Assembly (NCBI GenBank): GCA_029783825.1
Contig: JAREIK010018581.1
Location: 236,001 to 300,000 of the forward strand
From: Sapria himalayana
Lineage: Eukaryota; Streptophyta; Magnoliopsida; Malpighiales; Rafflesiaceae
Length of the DNA stretch: 64,000 nt
Direction: 5' to 3'
This document shows, piece after piece, positions 25,463 to 35,983 of this stretch; position 1 is the first letter of the stretch; every line of letters starts with the position of its first letter. The translations under genes and the position numbers were made by a program. The notes beneath the pieces were generated by a model, which searched no databases, was not told the DNA's origin, and saw only the letters and a list, made by a program, of their open reading frames with translations.

Positions 25463-25527
<65 letters not shown>

Positions 25528-25949
25528 AACTTATAAACTCCTTTATATGTAAATGTATATAATGAGTTATAATTCATTATAAATTTATGAACTCCTATAT
25601 ATGAAAACATATATATGTAAACTTGTTATACATACATACATACATATACAGATATATATATATATACTTATAAACTCCTTTATATGTAAATGTATATAAT
25701 GAGTTATTACGACTCTTGTATAAGTTTATAAACAAGTTTTAACTTTAACTCGTATTTAAACTTATAAAAGGAGTACAAAGGTTATAATGAATTATACCTC
25801 ATAAACCTAATTAAAGATATATATTGAGTTATAACTTGTTTTATACACACACACACACACTTATAAAGGAGTTCATAAGTTATATTGAGTTATAACTCAT
25901 TATACTCAATTGAGGGTCATGAGGTGCTTAAACCAATTCAAGTATGTGC

Positions 25950-26031
<82 letters not shown>

Positions 26032-26193
26032 GCATAGAGATGTGTGATTTTTGGTATTTTCATATGTTTTGTGCTTCAGAAACATTGGATGTGGTCTACC
26101 TCAATGAGAATTTAGTTTTTAGGTCAAGGATACATGAGATACTATTAGAAGAGTCATCTTAGACTGAGTTAAATGAGTAGGCATTGAGTGATG

Positions 26194-26236
<43 letters not shown>

Positions 26237-26399
26237 GGGACACATGCAAGAATATTTGAAATTTGACTTTAGCAATATACCCAGCAATGGTATTTCGAAG
26301 TACATGGGCCATATTATAAACTACTAGATCTTCCATATATGTACATATTGGCATTGATATATTTACTTAGGAGAAGTATTGCAAACATATTTCCTTGGT
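24638..26399. other. AT-rich intergenic sequence with microsatellites
   Basis: Gene-free. At 25467-25527 a (CA)n run passes into (TA)n. Around 25440-25910 phrases such as ttataaactcctttatatg and aatgagttat recur in both orientations. (TTA)n runs occur at 25950-26031 and 26195-26236. The Ile-rich frame over 25944-26162 is an artefact of the repeat. Confidence 0.8.
25950..26031. repeat. (TTA)n microsatellite, about 27 units
   Basis: Perfect ATT/TTA run. A shorter run of the same unit follows at 26195-26236. Confidence 0.95.
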
Positions 26400-26875
26400 T
26401 TGGTAGCCCGGACACGGCACGAGGCACTAAAAAATTAGCTGAGCTTAGCACATCATAGTCTAGTTCAAAACTGTGCCTAGACGTGTCATGGATTGGCTTG
26501 TCGTATGACTCGAATCGTGCCGAGCCAAAGTGTCCTGCATGGGAGCGTGGCTCAGCAAGACCCTACATTATGGCTAGTGACTGCTAGTTTTGGCCGGGCT
26601 AACTAAACAAGCCAGTCTAGTTCATTTTAGGCTAGTTCGGATTGAACTCAAGCTAGTATGGCCGGCCTGACCTAGGTTAGTATGGCCAGCCTGACCTAGG
26701 CTGGCCTGACCAGGCTTGACCCAATTTCATATAACTTGGGACAACATAGGATGATCCAACCAAAAACCACGTCAATAGGTCATGTCGAGTTGCCCATTTT
26801 GAGTCATGCCAGCATGACATAACCTGTGTTAAAAATAACTCATGTTATCATGATATGACCCATTTGACACATCTA
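26400..26875. mobile_element. Decayed hAT MITE of the GC-rich family
   Basis: Repeated gcctgacc, ggctggcc and gacacggcacg phrases and a right end reading catttgacacatcta match the family at 15206 and 17420. The left inverted end is not recognisable and many CG sites read as TG/CA, as expected after methylation decay. Boundaries are approximate. Confidence 0.6.
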
Positions 26876-27333
26876 GTACTATTAAATATAGTCAAAATAC
26901 TCGTATGTCTGTAATTTTCTCTTTTTATTGCCCACTTTAGACACATAGGTGATACATTCAAGAACCAATGCATATGATACAGCTGATCATACTCTTTCTA
27001 ATTTCTTGATTGGGTGTAGAACTTTTGATATTATTATGATCAGATCAATGTCATCATTATATATAAGAGGGGACATGACAATGTTAATGTTAGAACTTTT
27101 TTGACATATATGTATTAAAGTTTCATTATTATTTATTTTGTATCTATTACTTTACTAAGTAACAAGACTATTACATTGTTTTTTCTCCTTATGGTTTCTT
27201 TATATATAATCAGATGAGATATAAATTATTAGGCAAGCTAAAAATTTTAGGGTCAAACATCATTTATATATGATATATATTAATTGTGAGGCATGTCAGA
27301 TAGGAAAGCATACTAAAGTTTACTATCCAACAC

Positions 27334-28660
27334 TATTAGGTCTGCCCGATTTTGGGCAAAACAAAGGTTCAAAATATTTTTTTTATTATTATGTGATTTT
27401 TTTTTTTTTTTTTTTGGTTTTGTTTTAATTTTTATATGAGATTGGATGCTATCGGTTAAAGTGTGTGCTAACAAATTTAAATGGTCATTTTATTGTTTAT
27501 AAAAATTGATCGAATAATGGAAATGTGACACAAAACTTAGACTACAGCAAAAGGAAAAGGAGGGAAGGCTCATGCACTATGCAAAATTCACGGTGATTGT
27601 TTATGAAAAAGGGAATATTCCCAAAAATGAGAATCTTTCACATTTTAGTTTTTATTTTTATAGAACTGTAATGAGAATTTATTCCATGTGTGACTAGGGT
27701 GTGTTTAGGTGAACCATGGATGAAAAAAAGAATTGTTCCCATTTTTGCATGAAATGGTGTTGCGGATGAAACCATTTTGTGCGTTAAATAATGTAGTGTG
27801 TGCGTAAAAATGAGATTCATCCCCTTTTGTTCATTTTGTTGTGCATGAGAGGGGAAAATTAAGAACAAAGCTCATTTTTCTTATTTAGCTATTTTCCATT
27901 TGAATCACTAAGTATTTATAACATTTAGAAATGCATTTACTCTCTTATTCTTCTATTTACGAGGTTTACTAGATTCATGAGGAATTTCTATCAAGTTCTT
28001 GTGAGGTTTGTGCAATATTAGCATGTGATTCATGTGGTATTCGGGCGAAGATTATTCATGCGGTTGTATATTATGTTCATGTTGATATTGTGGTGTGCTA
28101 GTGATGTGCTTGTGCTGTGTTCGTGTTGTGCTCATGATGAGATCGTGTTGTGCTCTTGTTGTGCTTATGTTGTGATAATGGTGCTCGACATTTTTCAATA
28201 ACTTCAGATGTAGAATTGAAACATAATTCTAAAAGTATTTTCAAGTATATTTACATTCCATTCGATTTGTGTTATTTTGATGTTGGGACATTTTTAATTA
28301 TGTTTTGATTGTGTAATTATTTTATCAGTTTTAAAGAGATAATATTTATTGTGATTGCATGAACATTATGATCGATGATTTATTTCTTATACATTCATGT
28401 AGAATTATATAAGCATAAATCTATGTATTTTGGACAGTTTGAAATATATATATATATATATATATATATGCAAATTTGATAGAAATTTTTGAAAGTCTGA
28501 AATATGTATTTTTCACTGTGCATTTTGGGTAAAATTTCTAACTAAATTTTAAAAGATTAAAAAAAAACTCAAAAATGCCAAAATAACCTAATTGTTATGC
28601 CAAGAATTTCTTTTGAGACTATGCTTGATTTTTTAAGTCGTATATTGGCCGCACCTACCA
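27334..28660 (+). repeat. 5' LTR of the inner copia element
   Basis: Colinear with 29981-32304 apart from an extra 1 kb there. It starts tattaggt and ends cctacca. Two bases later tgatatcaaatgg resembles the initiator-Met tRNA primer site of copia elements (tggtatcagagc). The left flank aacac matches the right flank agcac in 4 of 5 bases, a plausible 5-bp target duplication. Confidence 0.75.
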
Positions 28661-29980
28661 AATGATATCAAATGGAGGTTGTTTTGGCATCTTTGATACT
28701 TTTATTTTTTTAGAAATTTAATTATTTTTTTCTGGTTGGTTGAAAATAAATAATTCATTTGGTATTATTAGATTAAAACTTTATAACTATTTAACCTGGA
28801 AAGTAAAAATAATTAATCTATTAATAATAATGAACATAATTGAATCAATTTTTAGTGATCGAAGATCAAAAGGTATGGATAAGCCAAGTGTAAGAAATTA
28901 TATTTTAAGACCTCTACCACAATAACACAATGGGAAAGTGATTGGATAGCAATTTCAGCTACAACTTTACATGTCACGCATAATCAAGATGGATTTGTGA
29001 TGATTTTGTCCGAGAATTATGAATTAGTCATGATCTACAATGGCAAAATGTAAAGAATATTGGACATCGATGATATTTGTATGGGGAGAATTATAAGTTA
29101 TTGATTATTTTTAAGGATGTCTAATATATCCTGGAGGTTTGAATGAACCTGCTATCGATAAGAGTGTTGGATAGTCTTAGTCATATGGGTAAGTTCAGGA
29201 AAAGTTTATATTACCCAATCTGATTATAGTAAGGGATAGAATAGTAATTTCCATCTATATTACCCAATCTGAGGCTAGATCGAATCGAGTAAATATTTGC
29301 CAGAAAATTACAACCATTTACTCCGGGCTGCATACGCCCAGATATGATTGTGTGAATCATATATTTTCTGCATGAAAGTAGTCTAGACTCACTATTCAAA
29401 TATCACCTAATGATAATAAAACAATAGGTATGTCTAGAAAACAATTATACTATTATGATACTTCCTTCTATGATCGATGATGGTAGATCTAGATTTCTCA
29501 ATTGTTTGTTCCAAGACAAAGAGGAATCTCAAAGGAATTACTAATAATATGACTTTTATTTCTGATGCTCCTAGTGATCTGATTGATTAATGAGAAGTTT
29601 ATAAGTTTGAAGTAAAAAAAAAAATATTTTGACATCAAAAACTCACGAGGATCAGAGTGATCAAGTGAAAGTTTGAGTCCGAATTAAAAGATAATGCTTT
29701 CACTTCAACTGCTCTCATGGATCACCCAGATCATGAGAGAATTTATGAGTTAAAAGTAGGAGCTAACACATTTACTATGGCTGCTCTCATAGATCTGTTT
29801 AATTAAAATGATACTGATGGCTTGAAAAGAATCGTATACTCATGGTGATTTAATTTTCAAAAAAAACTTTTTCTCGTATGAGAAATGAGAAATAATGTTG
29901 TAGTCTGTTAAATTTTATGACTTATTAAACTTAAACAAAGAACATATCTCGAACTACCCAAATAGGATAGAGAAGGAGAT
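28661..29980 (+). mobile_element. Internal region of the inner copia element, gag remnant only
   Basis: Near 28741-28920 the plus strand reads like the start of a copia gag (YNLYTW-like motif: KLYNYLTWKVKI). The rest (to 29980) has no recognisable protease, integrase or RT, so most of pol is deleted. It ends in a purine-rich stretch (agagaaggaga) that fits a polypurine tract directly before the 3' LTR. Confidence 0.65.
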
Positions 29981-32304
29981 TATTGGGTATGCTTGATTTT
30001 GGGCAGCCCAACATATTATTTTTATTATTATGTGGTTTTGTTTTTTGGTTTGATTGATTTAAATTTGTTTAGTTTTATTTTAATTTTTAAATGAGCTTGT
30101 GTACTCTACGAATGAGACATTTTTTGATGGAATCTTCATATGACTAAGAGAAAGCACCCTTTCCTTTATAGGAAAGCGAATATGTGTAAAACTTTCTAGT
30201 TCATGTTTGACTCTGAAAGCAAGTACTTCATTCACATAATCAGTATTCATGTAGGGTCCACCCCTTACGGATTGCGAATGGGTCAGACGTTAGCATGATC
30301 ATAGACCACCCTCAGCTTTACTACTATATTTTTTCCGGTTTTAAGCAATCAATCTTTTTCGTGTTTCACCATATGGATTACCAATCCAGGCTCCTGAAAC
30401 TTCCTTCAGTCTCTTTTAGCTCTGGAGGGCATGGTTTATAGTTCAGCATATGTCTATCACGCTCGAGTTTGATGATCTCCATTAGCAGCTGGGGAAGTCA
30501 GAATAGTGCACATCTCCTTCCCCAACTTCTTTATTAAGATAATAGGTTGTACCCCTACTGATCTAAGCTAAGCTATTAAGCCCCAAGATTGAGGACAAAC
30601 AGCCAGGGAAGGCGGCTAGCTGGTACATAGTGCCTATCAATGAGAGCTAATGGATTGGCAGTAGTTCAAATTGGAGGTCAGAGGTTCTTGGCCCAATGAC
30701 CATACTTGCAATCGCGGCTATCTGCTCGTGGTGAGTTTTAGAATGAAAATAGGGACTTACAGTTTCACTACACTTTCGAAATAAGCATTGAACGAATTCA
30801 TCCATCTAGAATATAATGCTTTTCGAGACCGCTTGGCCGATTCCTTGAATCCGCTTGACTTCAAAAGGTTTTTATGGGCTCTCTTGTCCTGTACTCGGGA
30901 TATAAACAAGGGCAACTAAACGATGCCACCTGTTTTCCTTTCATAGAAGTCCTCTAGAAGGGTCTACTGAAGCATTTACAAAATCGACGGTTGAATTAGA
31001 CATGAAAAGAACCATGTGGTCTTTGAGAGGAATGTTCAGTCTTGGATAGAGACTATCTATCAGTGTACCTGAAACGAGAAAGTGCGTGTTCATAAATTAA
31101 AATGGTCATTTTATTGCTTATAAAAACTAATGAAACGACAGATACGTGACACACGAAACTCACGCTATAACGAAAGGAAGTGGAAGAGGGAGAAAGCTCA
31201 TGCACTACAAAAAATTTACGATAACTATTCCACAAAACAAGAATCTTCCTAAAAATGAGAATCTTTCTGAAAATAAAAATATTCTCGACAATGGGAATCA
31301 TTTCCATTTTAGTTTTTGTTTTCGTGAAATTGTAACGGGAACTTATTTCATGTGTGTGACTAGGGTATGTTTACATGAACCAGACATGAAAATGATAATT
31401 ATTCCTATTTTTACATAAAACAATGTTGCACATAAAACCATTTTGTGCATGAAATAGTGCAGTGTGTGCATGCAAATGAGTATCATCCCATTTTGTGCAT
31501 TATGTTTGTGTGCATGGGAGGAAAAAATCAAGAACATAACCTTTTTTTTTTGTTTAGCTATCTTATTTGTGAATCTCTAAGTGTCTATAATATTTATAGG
31601 CACAATTACTCTCTTATTCTTCTATTTATGAGTGTTATTAGATTCTTGCAGAGTTTGTATCATGTTCTCGTGAGGTTTGTGCGATGTTCAGGCAGAGTTT
31701 GTGTCAGGTTCTTGCGAGGTTTGCCATTTGTGTGATGTTCGTGCGTAATCCGTACGATGTTAGGTAGAAGATTGTTCGTGTAATTATATGATTTGCTCAT
31801 ATTAGATCCGTGTTGTGCTCGTGACCTCATGTTGAGATCGTGTTGTGCTCGTGTTGTGATAGTGATACTCGACATTCTTCAAATACTTCAAATTTAAAAT
31901 TGAAACATAATTATAAAGATATTTTCAATTATATTTATATTTTGTTTGATTTATGTTATTTGGGAGTTGGGATATTTTTGATTGTGTTTCAATTATATAA
32001 ATATTCTATCGATTTTGGAGATAATATTTTATTTAATTGTGTAAAAAATATGGTAATTTATTTTTTACACATTCATACATAATTATATAAGGATATATAT
32101 ATATATATTCTAGATAGTTTAAAATATACATATTTGATATTTATGCAAGCCTAATGAGCTGAGAGAATTTGCTTAAATTTTCTAACTGGAATTTAAAAGA
32201 TTTTAAAACGAGTCAAAGATATCAAAATAACTTAATTGTTGGACCAAAAAATTGCTTCGAGATTATTCTTGGTTTTGTAAGTTATATCTCGGTTAGACCT
32301 AACA
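29981..32304 (+). repeat. 3' LTR of the inner copia element, with a 1-kb insertion
   Basis: Starts tattgggt, ends cctaaca, and follows the 5' LTR in order: gattttgggc (start), aaatggtcattttattg, gctcatgcacta, the tgtgactagggt stretch, the gtgttgtgctcgtg series and the attgaaacataatt stretch. About 980-1000 bp (30105-31085) have no counterpart in the 5' LTR. Confidence 0.75.
30105..31085. other. Organelle-like (probably mitochondrial) DNA inserted in the LTR
   Basis: This block has clearly higher GC than the rest of the repeat, balanced composition, no simple repeats and no LTR counterpart. Its style is that of plant mitochondrial non-coding DNA. I recognise no gene in it. A nuclear copy of mitochondrial DNA is the best guess; capture of some other single-copy sequence cannot be excluded. 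Confidence 0.45.
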
Positions 32305-33260
32305 AGCACATCATAATAATACTAGGAAGCATATATTTCAACTCACTTATAATTTGTGAATATTATATGACAATAATATACAAAAATTTGAGATATTTTT
32401 TTAATTTTTATTGATTATTATCCTCAGTATATATAATTATTAATATTTAAGGGAAAATATCAAATTTTTTATTATTTTTATGAAATGTTATGAATAAATG
32501 AAAACTCAGTTTAATTTTATAATTACATTATTGATAAGTAATAATATTTAGAATATGCTTCCCAATTTTTATTTCTCTGAGTAGCATGAGTTGATTATCA
32601 AACATTCTACTATGGCATTCATGCCCAACATGAAATAGTTGAGGGGAAGAATCAATATATAATTGAGATTATTAGGCCACTCCTAATGCATAAGAGTGTG
32701 CCTAGATACTTTTGGGGGAAAATGATATTGATTACTAATTAATCAAATATCATTCTCTATCAATTTATATTATATCTCATATTAACATTTATACTTAAAA
32801 AATAGACTCTTCATAATTTATCTATAATTTTTTGGTGTATTTGTATTGTTCAAAATCTCTCAAGTAAAGAATGATTAAGCATGTCCTTATTAAATACTAT
32901 AGTGCTCGAAGGAGAATATATGTCACTCATCAGAGACCAAGAAGATTATTAGGAGTACTCATATAATACTCTTCAATACCACTTTTCTTTAAAAACTAAA
33001 TCCAAAAGAATCCATCTGTAGACAATATGGTGGCAGGTTCATTTTAATATCCAATTGTTACTCTTCATATATATATATAGGGATAAGCATTGATCATGCC
33101 CTCTTGCACTAATACTTAATACGACTAGCATAATTAACTCTAGTGAGAGTAGTGACACCTCCCCTGAGGCATTATGTCAGGGAGAGGAGCCTAGTGTTAA
33201 TGTCCTATTGAACATGAGATGTGAGTCCCTTAGCAGAGGAAGATGAATATTGGAAGATTG

Positions 33261-33474
33261 ATGATGCAAACTTAAAGATATATATTAAATAAATATGTCC
33301 ACTTTTTCTCCTAAATTAATCTTCTATAGCATAAGTTGATCTGGTTTTAGAGCAACAACTAAGACTTTTCAATTGCAATATCAAAAAAAACTAATAACAT
33401 GTTTAACTCAATATTCATTATCTGGAGTATTCTTGTAATTTTGTTTTGGTACTATATATTATTTTTTTTTAAAA
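33261..33474. other. AT-rich spacer
   Basis: No recognisable feature. Confidence 0.5.
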
Positions 33475-34095
33475 AAAAATTCACCCTCCCTCCAATCCTC
33501 TCTTATCAATCCAAGGTAAATAAACACGACAAACTTTCATACTAGTCAATCATCTCAAAAGTGCTCACAACCAAGCAAATTTAACTTTGGAGTTCTTATT
33601 AGATCCAATGCATTAGTGATGGTTTAAACACATCTGAATTATATAACTATAAGATTTCAAACTCATTGCGAGATAATTAAGTATATATGATTATGATATA
33701 TTATGCTAGATAAAATAAGTGTAATCATATCTAATCATTAGTTGGATAACATTTCATAACTTTCTAGTAAGCTAATAGTAGGACGGAGATGGGTGTATAT
33801 GGTGGGGATGAAATTCCAAGGAAATGTTGATCGGGTTAAGATCACATAAGTGCCATTGGTAGGTCGGTTATTTACAAATACTTCATGTTAACTATTATGA
33901 TAGTTTTTTTTTTCTTTTAGACGTGTTTAAACCATCACTAATGTACTGAGTCTCATAAGAACTTCAAAATTAAATGTGCTTGATTGTGATCACAACTAAG
34001 ATGATTGACCAGTATGAAAGTTTGTCGTATGTATCTACCATGTGGTTAGTAATGTGGGGATTGGGGGGAGGGTGATAAAAAATGTAAACTATTAT
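33475..34095. repeat. Long inverted repeat (arms about 170 bp, spacer about 270 bp)
   Basis: 33475-33645 and 33917-34080 are imperfect reverse complements (caccctccctccaatcc against ggattggggggagggtg; gatggtttaaacacatct against gacgtgtttaaaccatca). Single arms recur at 8608-8785 and 15925-16085. It may be a foldback or MITE-like element; target duplications are not clear. Confidence 0.7.
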
Positions 34096-35156
34096 TATGT
34101 TTTTTTTTTCTTTGTAACTAAAATGATCACTATTATGTTGCAACTTTACATTATTGCATCTCGAAGATATAATATATATTGATTAGTTATAATGAATATA
34201 TCTTTTCAGAGTGATCACTGCCTGTGTGTTTAGGTACAATTAGTAGATTGTAAAAGATATTGTATTGCCTAAAATAATTTCCTAATAAATGATTTAGACT
34301 TAACAAATTTTCTTTGATTCTTATTACATTTGGCCTAATAAATTAAATATCAAACTATTCCTAATTTTTCTGATATGTATCAAGAGGTCAGTATATGATA
34401 TTAGTAGTATACATTCATAATATTCTAATTATATGAGATAATTAATTAGATCTATTTTAATTAAAATTATTATACAGACTAAATTTTAAACGAAGAAATT
34501 GGAATTTCTAAGATATTTGTTAGACATTGAGATAGGATACTTAGGATGTAGATGCAAGAGCTTTTTTTTTTCTTTCAAAGAATATACATTTTAGAGATTT
34601 GATGCAACATAGGTATGTTAGGATGTGCACCTCTTGACTTACAATTTAATCCAAATATTGACTTGTCTACATAAATTAGTTCACCAGTTAATTCTACCAG
34701 ATATAAGAGAATCATAGAAAAAATAAACTATCTGATAATTAACTATATCATGAATCACATACACTATCTGGTATAATTAATCATTTTCTAGATTTTTCTA
34801 AACAAACTCATTAGAACATGATAGTTCTCAATGTGTCTCAAACAATAATTGAGAAAATATTTATCACAAATTCTTTATACTATCAGAGATAGAGTTTAAA
34901 AATATAATGTCAACTACTCGTGAGCTCCAACATATTAGATAATTTTTAGAAGAATTTTACTTATTAATTCATAGATCAATAATATTTTTACTATATTAAC
35001 TAAGCAACTGGATACATTACAATCAACTTGATGTTTTATGAGCAAATAATTCATACTAAGATTTATATACCTAATAATGAGCAAATTATAGATATGGGTT
35101 TGGTTTTTAATTCTTTATTTTCTTCTCTTTTATTATTTGAAATTACTCACATATAA
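34096..35156. other. AT-rich intergenic sequence
   Basis: No gene or classified element seen. Confidence 0.5.
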
Positions 35157-35547
35157 GAGCAACTCCAATGGGAGTTGCCAAAAAAAAGAGTGATAAATGT
35201 CATTTTGCAAACTTAAACAGTATTTTGGCACTTCTAAACAATAATTTTGCTCCAATGGTTGGTGTCAAAATTGGGTGATATTTTAATAATTAAATATTTT
35301 TTTATCCAAAAGTTATTTTTTCAATCCCTTGAGAGAGTCATTGTGAGATGCAAAGTAGTCATAACTGCTATTTTACATCTTCTCTTTTCTATTTCCAAAA
35401 TTGCCAAATATGACACCTCTATACTTTGGATGGCATTCTGCAACCCCCTATGCCACCCCCATTAGAGCAATAGAATTTATGATTTGAGTGCCATTTTGAT
35501 AGTTATGAGGATGACACCCCTGATGGCACCTCCAATTAGAGTTGCTC
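35157..35547. mobile_element. Tourist/Harbinger-type MITE downstream of TOC75, 391 bp
   Basis: Ends gagcaactccaatggg and, reverse-complemented, gagcaactctaattgg. TAA stands at 35154-35156 and 35548-35550. Same family as 22874-23218 (both contain ggtgtcat and accatcaaa-like phrases). The right end is 437 bp beyond the TOC75 stop codon. Confidence 0.85.
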
Positions 35548-35983
35548 TAAGTTACCTCAAATTATAAATATATACATATATAATTGATTTTATATTTTGA
35601 AAAATAATTTTTATAATTAATATTTTTAAAACTTTTTACTTATGCTATCCTCTCTCTCCCTTGTCTCAAGCTCACCATATTCCCCCATTCCCAAAATTCT
35701 CAAGGGTAGAAACGCCATTCTCAATATTTTTATGTTTTTTTACTTTGGGGTTCTCAAATGGGTTTGGCTAAATTAACGAGACTTTCAATAGAAATTGGCC
35801 TTTCCATAAAAACTCAAAACCCCCATGGGAGTGCAACTTAAGCAGCACGGCATGCATCCAATCATGAGAAACACAGAACTTGTTAATGTTTGTGGAGAAG
35901 TAGAAGCCAGCCAGTTGATGATCCACAAATTAATTAATTTCAAAAAAAAAAAAAGAGTAAAAATACGAGGAAAGAGTCCTGCT

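Larger units (their letters stand above)
27190..33260 (+). mobile_element. Ty1/copia pol remnant (host copy), split by another element
   Basis: Up to 27333 the plus strand reads as the copia integrase zinc-binding region (CEACQIGKHTKVYYPT). After the 4.97-kb insertion the frame resumes at 32305 with the next part of the integrase: an FIDYYPQYI block (about 32405), MKTQFN (about 32500), a block like the PQQN..ER region (about 32620-32660), HKSVPRYFWGK (about 32690-32725), then an FFGVFVLF block near 32830. Stops and frameshifts are frequent. No LTRs of this copy were found, and text beyond about 33050 is weak. Confidence 0.7.

Noticed and set aside
25440..25910. Regulatory or RNA structure in the repeated ttataaactcc phrases
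   Set aside because: Best explained as expansion of AT-rich simple sequence around CA/TA microsatellites.
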